Notes under the pieces: generated by a model
Databases searched by the model: none
What the model saw: the letters and a program-made list of their open reading frames with translations, nothing else
What the model was told of the DNA's origin: nothing
Translations under genes and position numbers: made by a program
Part shown: piece by piece, positions 17,618-27,298 of the stretch
Position numbering within the stretch: the first letter of the stretch is position 1
Layout of the letters: every line of letters begins with the position of its first letter
Origin: Caulobacter sp. 602-1
GTDB lineage: Bacteria; Pseudomonadota; Alphaproteobacteria; Caulobacterales; Caulobacteraceae
Assembly (NCBI RefSeq): GCF_003931565.1
Contig: NZ_RRYI01000002.1
Span: 434,001-498,000, forward strand
Length of the DNA stretch: 64,000 nucleotides
Reading direction: 5' to 3'

Positions 17618-19351
17618 ATGATCTTCACTCGCTCCAGCGCGAAGCCCACCATTCTCGATCGCGCGGTCGAGGTCATGAAACCGGCGGTGGTCACCGCCAT
17701 GGTCTTCAGCTTCTTCATCAACATCCTGGCCCTGGTCAGCCCGCTGTACATGCTGCAGGTCTATGACCGCGTGCTGTCCAGCCGCAACGTGGCGACGCTG
17801 GTGGTGCTGACGGTCATCTGCGTCTTCCTGTTCATCGTCTACGGCCTGCTCGAGGCGCTGCGCACCCAGGTGCTGGTGCGCGGCGGCCTGAAATTCGACG
17901 GCGTGGCCCGCGACCCGATCTTCAGGGCGGTGTTGGACTCGACCCTGACCCGCAAGGGCCAGGGCGGTCAGGCGTTCCGCGACATGGACCAGATCCGCGA
18001 GTTCATGACGGGCGGGCTGATCGCCTTCTGCGACGCGCCCTGGACGCCGGTGTTCATCATCGTTTCGTTCATGCTGCATTGGTATTTCGGCGTTCTGGCC
18101 GTCATCAGCTGCTTCATCATCTTCGGCCTGGCCGTAATGAACGACCGCAGCACCAAGAATCCGATCCAGATGGCCACCATGGCCTCGATCGCCGCCCAGA
18201 ACGACGCCGGCTCCACCCTGCGCAACGCAGAGGTGATGAAGGCCATGGGCATGTGGGGCGGCCTGCAGCAGCGCTGGCGCGGCCGTCGCGACGAGCAGGT
18301 GGCCTGGCAGGCCGCCGCCAGCGACGCCGGCGGCGCGGTGATGTCGGGCATCAAGGTGTTCCGTCAGGTCGTCCAGACCCTGATCCTGGGCGGCGGCGCC
18401 TATCTCGCCATCCAGGGCAAGATCTCGGCCGGCTCGATGATCGCCGGTTCGATCCTGGTCGGCCGCGCCCTGGCGCCGATCGAAGGCGCCGTGGGCCAAT
18501 GGAAGAACCTGCTGGGCGCGCGCGGTTCCTGGGATCGCCTGCAAGGCATGCTTCGCGACGCCAAGAACGACGAAGACCACATGCCGCTGCCCGATCCGCG
18601 CGGCGTGCTGTCGGCCGAAGCCGCCTCGATCGTGCCCCCCGGCGCTCAGCAGCCGACCATGCGCCAGGCCAGTTTCCGCATCGACGCCGGCACCTCGGTG
18701 GCGATCGTCGGTCCCAGCGCCGCCGGCAAGTCGTCGCTGCTGCGCGGCATCGTCGGCGTCTGGCCGTGCGCGGCGGGCGTCATCCGCCTGGACGGCTACG
18801 ACATCAAGCAGTGGGATCCCGAGAAGCTGGGCCGTCACATCGGCTATCTGCCGCAGGACATCGAACTGTTCCAGGGCACCGTGGCCCAGAACATCGCCCG
18901 CTTCACCGAGTACGAGTCGCAGGAAGTCATCGACGCGGCCACCCTGTCGGGCGTGCACGACATGATCCAGGCCCTGCCGATGGGCTACGACACCCCGATC
19001 GGCGAAGGCGGGGCGTCGCTGTCCGGCGGTCAGCGCCAGCGCCTGGCGCTGGCTCGCGCCGTGTTCCGGATGCCGGCCCTGCTGGTGCTGGACGAGCCGA
19101 ACGCCAGCCTCGACCAGACGGGCGAGCTGGCGCTGATGGAGGCCATGAACCGGCTGAAGGCGGCCAAGCGGACGGTAATCTTCGCCACGCACAAGCTGAA
19201 CCTGCTGGGCCAGGCCGACTACATCATGGTGATCAACCAGGGCGTGGTCGCCGACTTCGGTCCGCGTGACGCGATGTTGGCCAAGCTGACGGGGCAAGCC
19301 CCGCCGCCGAGTCCGCCGCCGTTGGCGCCGGCGCCCGCCCGCGCCAACTGA
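17618..19351 (+). CDS. rsaD: Type I secretion ABC transporter RsaD
   Basis: Inner-membrane ATPase/permease that exports RsaA without a periplasmic intermediate. It has 577 aa. The membrane domain spans residues ~20-300 with several hydrophobic helices (VVTAMVFSFFINILALVS, VVLTVICVFLFIVYGLLEAL). The nucleotide-binding domain has Walker A GPSAAGKS (365-372), signature LSGGQ (468-472) and Walker B LLVLDE (488-493), all intact. It is of the PrtD/AprD class and has no N-terminal peptidase domain, consistent with a substrate keeping its C-terminal signal. ATG 17618 is the first start in the conserved region. It is followed by rsaE 62 bp later and preceded by the rsaA terminators, so a separate weaker promoter within 17431-17617 is likely. 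Confidence 0.95.
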   Translation: MIFTRSSAKPTILDRAVEVMKPAVVTAMVFSFFINILALVSPLYMLQVYDRVLSSRNVATLVVLTVICVFLFIVYGLLEALRTQVLVRGGLKFDGVARDPIFRAVLDSTLTRKGQGGQAFRDMDQIREFMTGGLIAFCDAPWTPVFIIVSFMLHWYFGVLAVISCFIIFGLAVMNDRSTKNPIQMATMASIAAQNDAGSTLRNAEVMKAMGMWGGLQQRWRGRRDEQVAWQAAASDAGGAVMSGIKVFRQVVQTLILGGGAYLAIQGKISAGSMIAGSILVGRALAPIEGAVGQWKNLLGARGSWDRLQGMLRDAKNDEDHMPLPDPRGVLSAEAASIVPPGAQQPTMRQASFRIDAGTSVAIVGPSAAGKSSLLRGIVGVWPCAAGVIRLDGYDIKQWDPEKLGRHIGYLPQDIELFQGTVAQNIARFTEYESQEVIDAATLSGVHDMIQALPMGYDTPIGEGGASLSGGQRQRLALARAVFRMPALLVLDEPNASLDQTGELALMEAMNRLKAAKRTVIFATHKLNLLGQADYIMVINQGVVADFGPRDAMLAKLTGQAPPPSPPPLAPAPARAN

Positions 19352-19413
19352 TCCGTCCGTACGTATCCTTATCCAGAGGCCGCCGCCTGGCGCGCCCATA
19401 GGCTGAAAACAGA

Positions 19414-20724
19414 ATGAAGCCCCCCAAGATCCAGCGTCCGACGGACAACTACAAGGGCGTGGCCCGTATCGGCTACGCCGTCATCGCCTTCACCTTCGTC
19501 GGCCTGCTGGGCTGGGCGGCGTTCGCGCCGCTGGACAGCGCCGTGATCGCCAGCGGCTTCATTTCCGCGGAAGGCAATCGCAAGACCATCCAGCACCTCG
19601 AAGGCGGCATGCTCCGCAAGATCCTGGTGCATGAGGGCCAGAAGGTGAAGGCCGGGCAGATCCTGTTCGAGCTCGATCCGACCCAGGCCAACGCCGTCGC
19701 GGGCATCACCAAGAACCAGTACGTGGCCTTGAAGGCCATGGAGGCTCGTCTGATCGCCGAGCGGGATCAGCGCCCGAGCATCAGCTTCCCGGCGGATCTG
19801 CTCAGCCAGCGCAGCGACCCCGCCGTCGCCCGCGCCCTCTCGGACGAGCAGGTCCAGTTCCAGGAGCGCCGCCAGACGATCCAGGGCCAGACGGACCTGA
19901 TGAACGCCCAGCGCAGCCAGTACCAGAGCGAGATCGAAGGCATCGATCGCCAGACCCAGGGCCTGAAGGAGCAACTCGGCTTCATCGAGGACGAGCTGGG
20001 CGACCTGCGCAAGATCTATGACAAGGGTCTGGTGCCGCGGCCACGCCTGCTGGCCATGGAGCGCGAACAGGCCTCGCTGTCGGGCTCGATCGGCCGTCTG
20101 ATGGCCGACCGCGCCAAGGCCGTCCAGGGCATGGGCGAGACCCAGCTCAAGATTCGCCAGATCAAGCAGCAGTTCTTCGAGGAAGTCAGCCAGAGCATCA
20201 GCGAGACCCGCGTGAAGCTGGCCGAGGTGACCGAGAAGGAGATCGTGGCCTCCGACACCCAGCGTCGGATCAACGTCGTCTCGCCGGTCAGCGGCACGGC
20301 CCAGAACCTGCGCTTCTTCACGGAAGGGGCCGTGGTTCGCCCGGCCGAGCCGATGGTCGACATCGCGCCCGACGACGAAGCCTTCGTCATCCAGGCCCAC
20401 TTCGCGCCCACCGACGTCGACAACGTCCACGCGGGCATGGTCACCGAGGTCCGCCTGCCGGCCTTCCACTCGCGCCGGATCCCGATCCTGAACGGGCAGA
20501 TCCAGTCGATCTCGCGTGACCGCCTGTCCGATCCGGAAGGCAAGACCACGTATTTCCTCGGCATCATCCGGGTCGACATGAAGCAACTGCCGAAGGAATT
20601 CCGCAGCAAGGTCAGCGCCGGCATGCCGGCCCAGGTGATCGTGCCGACCGGCGAGCGCACCGTGTTGCAATACCTGTTCTCGCCGCTGCGGGACACCCTG
20701 CGCACCACCATGCGCGAGGAGTAG
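19414..20724 (+). CDS. rsaE: Type I secretion membrane-fusion protein RsaE
   Basis: Periplasmic adaptor of the HlyD/PrtE family linking RsaD to the outer-membrane channel. It has 436 aa. A short cytoplasmic N-terminus is followed by one membrane helix (~residues 19-40, IGYAVIAFTFVGLLGWAAFA). The lipoyl half-motif TIQHLEGGMLRKILVHEG is at ~62-79. A long alpha-helical hairpin with heptads covers ~100-270 (EERRQTIQGQTDLMNAQRSQ), then the second lipoyl half and the beta domains (VVSPVSGTAQNLRFFTEG). It ends before a hairpin at 20761. Its order after rsaD matches the known rsaADE arrangement. Confidence 0.95.
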   Translation: MKPPKIQRPTDNYKGVARIGYAVIAFTFVGLLGWAAFAPLDSAVIASGFISAEGNRKTIQHLEGGMLRKILVHEGQKVKAGQILFELDPTQANAVAGITKNQYVALKAMEARLIAERDQRPSISFPADLLSQRSDPAVARALSDEQVQFQERRQTIQGQTDLMNAQRSQYQSEIEGIDRQTQGLKEQLGFIEDELGDLRKIYDKGLVPRPRLLAMEREQASLSGSIGRLMADRAKAVQGMGETQLKIRQIKQQFFEEVSQSISETRVKLAEVTEKEIVASDTQRRINVVSPVSGTAQNLRFFTEGAVVRPAEPMVDIAPDDEAFVIQAHFAPTDVDNVHAGMVTEVRLPAFHSRRIPILNGQIQSISRDRLSDPEGKTTYFLGIIRVDMKQLPKEFRSKVSAGMPAQVIVPTGERTVLQYLFSPLRDTLRTTMREE

Positions 20725-20760
20725 GGGCGGGATTTCAACCGCCTGATTTCCCAAGCTTTT

Positions 20761-20787
20761 TGGAAAGCGGCTTAAGGCCGCTTTCCA
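20761..20787 (+). terminator. Perfect hairpin between rsaE and gmd
   Basis: TGGAAAGCGGC (20761-20771) pairs with GCCGCTTTCCA (20777-20787) around a 5-base loop, 36 bp after the rsaE stop. No clear T-run follows, so termination may be partial; it marks the boundary between the secretion and O-antigen operons. Confidence 0.5.
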
Positions 20788-20801
20788 ATCGTCTCCAATA
20801 G

Positions 20802-21814
<1,013 letters not shown>

Positions 21815-21815
<1 letters not shown>

Positions 21816-22447
21816 TGACGACCGGCGTCGTCATCATCGGCGGCGGCGGCCACGCCAAGGTGGTCATCGAGAGCCTGCGGGCGGGCGGCGAGACGGTCGC
21901 GGCGATCGTCGACGCCGATCCCACGCCTCGCGCCGTGCTGGGCGTCCCGGTGATCGGCGACGACCTGGCGCTGGCGGATCTGCGCGGCCAGGGGTTTTCG
22001 AAGCTGTTCGTGGCGATCGGCGACAACCGCCTGCGCGAGAAGCTGGGTCGCGAGGCCCGCGAGCTCGGCTTCACCCTGGTCAGCGCCATCCACCCCTCGG
22101 CCGTGATCTCGCCGACCGCGCGTCTCGGCGAAGGCGTGGCGGTGATGGCTGGCGTGGCGATCAACGCCGACAGCCGGATAGGCGATCTGGCCATCATCAA
22201 TACGGGCGCGATCGTCGACCACGACTGCGACCTCGGCGCGGCCTGCCACCTGGGTCCCGCCGCGGCCCTGGCCGGCGGCGTGACCATCGGCGAGCGGGCC
22301 TTCCTCGGCGTCGGCGCGCGGGCCATACCAGGGGTGACCATCGGGGCCGACACGGTCATCGGCGCCGGCGGCGTCGTGGTGCGGGATCTGCCGGAGTCCG
22401 TCGTGGCGGTCGGCGTGCCGGCCCGGATCAAAGGAGAGCGTTCTTGA
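21815..22447 (+). CDS. perB: GDP-perosamine N-acetyltransferase
   Basis: Uses acetyl-CoA to acetylate the 4-amino group of GDP-perosamine, giving GDP-N-acetylperosamine. It has 210 aa. The N-terminal Rossmann-like nucleotide-sugar domain has IIGGGGHAKVVIESL (residues 7-21); the rest is a left-handed beta helix of hexapeptide repeats (AVISPTARLGEGVAVMAGV). H136 in VDHDC occupies the position of the catalytic base in PglD/PerB-type enzymes. The start ATG overlaps the gmd stop by one base and its own stop overlaps the TTG start of the next gene, placing the three sugar-nucleotide enzymes in one coupled operon. It strongly resembles the characterised C. crescentus PerB. Confidence 0.93.
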
Positions 22448-23559
22448 CCAGCCTGCCGCGGATTTCCGTCGCCGCGCCCAGCCTCGACGGCAACGAGCGC
22501 GACTATGTCCTGGAGTGCATGGACTCGACGTGGATCTCGTCGGCCGGCCGATTCATCACCGACTTCGAGAAGGCCTTCGCCGACTATTGCGGCGTCAAGC
22601 ACGCCATCACCTGCAATAACGGCACGACGGCGCTGCACCTGGCCCTGGTGGCCATGGGCATCGGTCCGGGCGATGAAGTGATCATCCCCAGCCTGACCTA
22701 CATCGCCTCGTGCAACGCCGTGACCTATTGTGGCGGCACCGTCGTGCTGGTCGACAATGATCCGCGCACCTTCAACGTCGATCCGGCGCTGATCGAGGCC
22801 AAGATCACGCCGCGCACCAAGGCCATCATGCCCGTGCACCTGTACGGCCAGGTGGCCGACATGGACCCGATCCTGGAGATCGCCCGCAAGCACAAGCTGA
22901 TGGTCATCGAAGACGCGGCCGAGGCCGTCGGCGCGACCTATAAGGGCAAGATGTCCGGTGCGCTGGGCGATTGCGCGACCTTCAGCTTCTTCGGCAACAA
23001 GATCATCACGACCGGCGAAGGCGGGATGATCACGACGAACGACGACGAACTGGCCAAGACCATGCGGCTGTATCGCAGCCAGGGCATGGATCCGAACCGT
23101 CGCTACTGGTTCCCGGTTGTCGGCTTCAACTACCGCATGACCAACATTCAGGCCGCCATCGGCCTGGCCCAGCTGGAACGCGTCGACCACCACCTGGCCG
23201 CCCGCGAGAAGGTCGTGGCCTGGTACGACGAGAAGCTCTCGCGCCTCGGCAACCGTGTGATCAAGCCGTACGTCGCCGACACTGGCCGGCATGTCTTCTG
23301 GATGTACACCGTGCGCCTGGGCGAGGGCCTGTCGACCTCGCGCGACCAGGTGATCAAGGACCTGGACGCGCTGGGCGTCGAGAGCCGTCCGGTCTTCCAC
23401 CCGATGCACGTCATGCCGCCCTACGCCCATCTGGCGACGGACGACCTGACTCAGGCCGAGGCCTGCGGCGCCGACGGCCTGAACCTGCCGACCCACGCGG
23501 GCCTCTCCGAAGCGGACATCGACCGCGTCGTGGCCGCCCTGGACCAGGTGCTGGTCTAG
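22444..23559 (+). CDS. per: GDP-perosamine synthase
   Basis: PLP-dependent aminotransferase that turns GDP-4-keto-6-deoxymannose and glutamate into GDP-perosamine. It has 371 aa, DegT/DnrJ/EryC1 fold type I. The catalytic PLP lysine is K186 in FFGNKIITTGEGG; NNGTTALHLAL (~59-69) and VIEDAAEAVGA (~155-165) are the usual cofactor contacts. The start is the unusual TTG at 22444, supported by AAGGAG (22431-22436) at good spacing and by the N-terminus LPRISVAAPSLDGNERDYV matching the C. crescentus enzyme. The start overlaps the perB stop by four bases. Confidence 0.95.
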   Translation: MTSLPRISVAAPSLDGNERDYVLECMDSTWISSAGRFITDFEKAFADYCGVKHAITCNNGTTALHLALVAMGIGPGDEVIIPSLTYIASCNAVTYCGGTVVLVDNDPRTFNVDPALIEAKITPRTKAIMPVHLYGQVADMDPILEIARKHKLMVIEDAAEAVGATYKGKMSGALGDCATFSFFGNKIITTGEGGMITTNDDELAKTMRLYRSQGMDPNRRYWFPVVGFNYRMTNIQAAIGLAQLERVDHHLAAREKVVAWYDEKLSRLGNRVIKPYVADTGRHVFWMYTVRLGEGLSTSRDQVIKDLDALGVESRPVFHPMHVMPPYAHLATDDLTQAEACGADGLNLPTHAGLSEADIDRVVAALDQVLV

Positions 23560-23562
23560 CCG

Positions 23563-24600
23563 ATGCGGATCGTCCTGCTGTCCTCGATCGTGCCGTTCAT
23601 CAACGGCGGGGCGCGCTTCATCGTCGAGTGGCTCGAGGAGAAGCTGCTTGAGGCCGGCCACGAGGTCGAGCGGTTCTACCTGCCGTTCGTCGACGATCCG
23701 AACGAGATCCTGCACCAGATCGCCACCTGGCGGCTCATGGACCTGACACAATGGTGCGACCGGGTGATCTGCTTCCGGCCGCCGGCCTATGTGGTGGACC
23801 ACCCCAACAAGGTGCTGTGGTTCATCCACCACATCCGCACCTTCTACGACCTGTGGGACACGCCCTATCGCGGCATGCCCGACGACGCCCATCACCGCGC
23901 GATCCGCGACAATCTGCGGGCCCTCGACACGCGGGCGATCTCGGAAGCGCGGGCGGTTTTCACCAACTCCCAGGTGGTCGCCGACCGCCTGAAGGCGTTC
24001 AACGGCCTGGACGCCACGCCGCTGTATCCGCCGATCTACCAGCCGGAGCGCTTCACTCACACCGGCTACGGCGACGAGATCGTCGCCATCTCGCGCCTGG
24101 AGCCGCACAAGCGCCAGGCCCTGATGATCGAGGCGATGCAGCACGTGAAGACCGGCGTGAAGCTGCGTCTGGCTGGCACGGCGTCGAGCGCCGAGTACGG
24201 CCGCCAGCTGGTCCAGATGACCAAGGACCTCGGCGTCCAGGATCGCGTCATTCTCGAGGATCGCTGGATCAGCGAGGACGAGAAGGCCGAAATGCTGAAA
24301 GACGCGCTGGCCATCGCCTACCTGCCCAAGGATGAGGACAGCTACGGCTACCCGTCGCTGGAAGGCGCCCATGCCCGCAAGCCGGTCGTCACGACGACCG
24401 ACTCCGGCGGCGTTCTGGAGCTGGTCGAGCATGGCCGCAACGGCCTGATCAGCGCGCCCGATCCGCGCGCCTTGGCCGAGCAGTTCGACCGCTTGCACGC
24501 CGACAAGCCGGGCGTCGCCAAGATGGGGACCGCCTCGCTGAACCGTCTGGCCGAGATGAAGATCGACTGGAGCACCGTCGTGGATCGGCTGACCGCATGA
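23563..24600 (+). CDS. Glycosyltransferase, O-antigen assembly (first of two)
   Basis: A 345-aa GT-B enzyme of the GT4 type, likely adding N-acetylperosamine or another residue to the S-LPS O-antigen. The N-terminal acceptor domain has VPFINGGARFIVEWLEE, and the C-terminal donor domain has ISRLEPHKRQALMIEAM (~residue 175) and the EDSYGYPSLEGAHARKPVV loop (E-x7-E-like). It starts 3 bp after the perosamine synthase and overlaps the next glycosyltransferase by ATGA. The neighbour is a clear paralogue: same length, same AFxRGG/INGG opening and same EDS-GY-E loop, pointing to duplication and division of linkage types. In C. crescentus this position holds O-antigen genes needed for S-layer attachment. 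Confidence 0.9.
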   Translation: MRIVLLSSIVPFINGGARFIVEWLEEKLLEAGHEVERFYLPFVDDPNEILHQIATWRLMDLTQWCDRVICFRPPAYVVDHPNKVLWFIHHIRTFYDLWDTPYRGMPDDAHHRAIRDNLRALDTRAISEARAVFTNSQVVADRLKAFNGLDATPLYPPIYQPERFTHTGYGDEIVAISRLEPHKRQALMIEAMQHVKTGVKLRLAGTASSAEYGRQLVQMTKDLGVQDRVILEDRWISEDEKAEMLKDALAIAYLPKDEDSYGYPSLEGAHARKPVVTTTDSGGVLELVEHGRNGLISAPDPRALAEQFDRLHADKPGVAKMGTASLNRLAEMKIDWSTVVDRLTA

Positions 24601-25634
24601 AGGTTCTGGTCGTCAACAACGCCGCGCCGTTCCAGCGCGGCGGCGCCGAGGAGCTGGCCGACCACCTGGTCCGCCGCCTGAACGCCACGCCCGGGGTACA
24701 GTCCGAACTGGTGCGCGTGCCCTTCACCTGGGAGCCCGCCGAGCGCCTGATCGAGGAGATGCTGATCTCCAAGGGGATGCGGCTGTACAATGTCGACCGC
24801 GTGATCGGCCTGAAGTTCCCGGCCTATCTGATCCCGCACCCGGACAAGGTGCTGTGGCTGCTGCACCAGTTCCGCCAAGCCTATGACCTGTCCGAAGCGG
24901 GCCAGAGCCACCTCGACTTCGACGAGACGGGCAGGGCGGTGAAGGCGGCGATCCGTCAGGCCGACAACGCCTGTTTCGCCGAATGCCGGAAGATCTTCTG
25001 CAACTCGCCGGTGACCCAGAATCGCCTGATGAGGTTCAACGGCGTCGGCAGCGAGGTGCTCTACCCGCCGCTGAACGACGGCGAGCTGTTCGCCGGTGGC
25101 GACTATGGCGACTATATCTTCGCCGGCGGCCGGGTGGCGGCGGGCAAGCGCCAGCACCTGCTGATCGAGGCCCTGGCCCTGCTGCCGAGCGGTCCGCGCC
25201 TGATCATCGCCGGTCCGCCGGAGAACCAGGCCTACGCCGACCGTTTGACCAAGCTGGTCGAGAATCTGGATCTGAAGGACCGCGTTGACCTGCGCTTCGG
25301 CTTCCACCCGCGCGCCGATATCGCCCGCTGGGCCAATGACGCCCTGGCCTGCGCCTATCTGCCCTTCGACGAGGACAGCGTGGGCTATGTGACGATGGAG
25401 GCCTTCGCCGCGGGCAAGGCCGTCCTGACCGTCACCGACTCCGGCGGCCTGCTGGAGATCGTCAGCGACGCCACCGGCGCGGTCGCCGAACCGACGCCGC
25501 GCGCCCTGGCCGATGCGATGGATCGCATGACGTCGGACAAGGTTCGGGCTAAGTCATTGGGGAGCGCCGCGCGCGATCTCTGGCGCGATAAGAATGTCAC
25601 ATGGGATGAGACGGTCCGCCGTCTTCTTGATTAA
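24597..25634 (+). CDS. Glycosyltransferase, O-antigen assembly (second of two)
   Basis: A 345-aa GT4-type enzyme, paralogue of the preceding gene. Acceptor-domain loop NAAPFQRGGAEELADHLV (~7-24), donor domain FAGGRVAAGKRQHLLIEAL (~177-195) and EDSVGYVTMEAFAAGKAVL (~260) are present. Translation is coupled by a four-base ATGA overlap. Base composition is like the neighbours, so no recent transfer is indicated. Together with gmd, perB, per and the first transferase it completes a cytoplasmic O-antigen module placed between rsaE and rsaF. Linkage specificity cannot be predicted. Confidence 0.9.
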   Translation: MKVLVVNNAAPFQRGGAEELADHLVRRLNATPGVQSELVRVPFTWEPAERLIEEMLISKGMRLYNVDRVIGLKFPAYLIPHPDKVLWLLHQFRQAYDLSEAGQSHLDFDETGRAVKAAIRQADNACFAECRKIFCNSPVTQNRLMRFNGVGSEVLYPPLNDGELFAGGDYGDYIFAGGRVAAGKRQHLLIEALALLPSGPRLIIAGPPENQAYADRLTKLVENLDLKDRVDLRFGFHPRADIARWANDALACAYLPFDEDSVGYVTMEAFAAGKAVLTVTDSGGLLEIVSDATGAVAEPTPRALADAMDRMTSDKVRAKSLGSAARDLWRDKNVTWDETVRRLLD

Positions 25635-25696
25635 GCCACAAATTTTGGGTTGAAGGCCGGGTTACGGCGAGTTTGACCCAAGTCTAGGAAACGCGA

Positions 25697-27298
25697 GTGC
25701 TGTCGAAAGTTCTGTCCGTTCGTTCGTCCTTCATCGCCCTGGCAATCGCCATGGCTGTGAGCGGTCGCGCCGAACTCGCTCACGCCGAGACCCTGGCAGA
25801 CGCGATCACCGCCGCCTACCAGAGCAATCCGAACATCCAGGCCCAGCGCGCCGCCATGCGCGCCCTGGACGAGAACTACACCCAGGCGCGGGCGGCCTAC
25901 GGCCTGCAGGCCAGTGCTTCGGTTTCGGAAGGCTATGCCTACGCCCGGGGGCCGCAAACGACCACCACCTTCCCCTCCTACAGAAGGACATCCGAGGAGG
26001 CGATCAGCCAGTCGAACGAATTGTCGGTTAGCCAGGCGCTCTACACGAACGGCCGTTACGCCGCGCGTCTTGCCGGGGTCGAGGCCCAGATAAGAGCGTC
26101 CCGTGAGAATCTCCGGCGCATCGAGATGGATCTCCTGATCCGGGTGACCAACGCCTACGTGTCGGTTCGCCGGGATCGCGAGGTGTTGCGGATCAGCCAA
26201 GGCGGCGAGGCTTTCCTGCGCAAGCAACTGCAGGACACCGAGGACAAATATGGCGTTCGCCAAGTCACCCTCACGGATGTTCAGCAGGCCAAGGCTCGTC
26301 TGGCGTCCGCCAGCACGCAGTTGGCCAACGCCCAGGCGCAGCTGAACGTCAGCGTCGCCTCCTATGCATCTCTGGTTGGTCATCTGCCCGCCGATCTCGA
26401 GCCCGAGCCGGATATCGACGGTCTGCCCGCCACCTTGGAAGAGGCCTTCAACCAGGCCGAGGAAGCCAATCCGACGCTGAACGCGGCGCTCTTCACCGAG
26501 AAGGCCTCCCGTCTGGGCGTGGCCGAGGCGCGAGCCCAGCGCCTGTTCTCTGTCTCGGCGCGCGCTGACTATCGCAACGCGCCTTACCTGCCCTACAGCG
26601 CAAAAGACTCGAACCGTTCCAACTCGGTCAATGCGTCGATCACCCTGACCCAGCCGCTGTTTTCGAGCGGCCAACTGAATTCCTCGGTCCGTCAGTCGAT
26701 CGAGGAGAACAACCGCGACAAGCTGCTGATCGACGACGCGCGCCGCAACACGGTGTTCAGCGTCTCGCAGTATTGGGACAACCTGGTCGCCGCCCGCAAG
26801 TCGCTGGTCTCTCTGGAAGCGGAAATGAAGGCCGATACGATCGCCTTCTACGGCGTGCGTGAAGAAGAGCGGTTCGCCCTGCGCAGCACCATCGAGGTGC
26901 TGAACGCCCAGGCCGAACTGCAGAACGCCCAGATCAGCTTCGTTCGGGGCCGGGCCAACGAATATGTCGGCCGCGTGCAACTCCTGGCCCAGGTGGGGAC
27001 GCTGGAGGTCGGCAACCTGGCGCCGGGCGTCCAGTCCTACGATCCCGAGCGGCACTTCAAGAAGGTCCGCTACAAGGGCATGTTGCCGACGGATCTGATC
27101 GTCCAGACCCTGGATCACATCGCCCTGCCGATGGAGCCGAAGAAGCCGCAGGCCGGGGACACCACGCCGATCCGGCCGCCATCGTCGGATCTGCCCGCCG
27201 CCCCCGTGTCCGCCGACAAGGTGGAGCCGCCGCAGTCGATCAACGACCTGCCCGCGCTCAGCGACGAAGCGCCGGTCAAGACCGCGCCGAAAAGCTAG
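25697..27298 (+). CDS. rsaF: Outer-membrane secretion channel RsaF
   Basis: TolC-family outer-membrane channel-tunnel that receives RsaA from RsaDE. It has 533 aa. The signal peptide has core SFIALAIAMAVSG and cleaves near AHAE (~residue 32); two OEP repeat regions follow (LADAITAAYQSNPNIQAQRA; SASITLTQPLFSSGQLNSS), and a Pro/Lys-rich tail of ~90 residues extends beyond the usual end. The start is GTG 25697. C. crescentus has two RsaF paralogues; this is the copy near the S-layer cluster (RsaFa position), 5 kb after rsaE as there. The stop overlaps the convergent glycosyltransferase stop in CTAG. Confidence 0.93.
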   Translation: MLSKVLSVRSSFIALAIAMAVSGRAELAHAETLADAITAAYQSNPNIQAQRAAMRALDENYTQARAAYGLQASASVSEGYAYARGPQTTTTFPSYRRTSEEAISQSNELSVSQALYTNGRYAARLAGVEAQIRASRENLRRIEMDLLIRVTNAYVSVRRDREVLRISQGGEAFLRKQLQDTEDKYGVRQVTLTDVQQAKARLASASTQLANAQAQLNVSVASYASLVGHLPADLEPEPDIDGLPATLEEAFNQAEEANPTLNAALFTEKASRLGVAEARAQRLFSVSARADYRNAPYLPYSAKDSNRSNSVNASITLTQPLFSSGQLNSSVRQSIEENNRDKLLIDDARRNTVFSVSQYWDNLVAARKSLVSLEAEMKADTIAFYGVREEERFALRSTIEVLNAQAELQNAQISFVRGRANEYVGRVQLLAQVGTLEVGNLAPGVQSYDPERHFKKVRYKGMLPTDLIVQTLDHIALPMEPKKPQAGDTTPIRPPSSDLPAAPVSADKVEPPQSINDLPALSDEAPVKTAPKS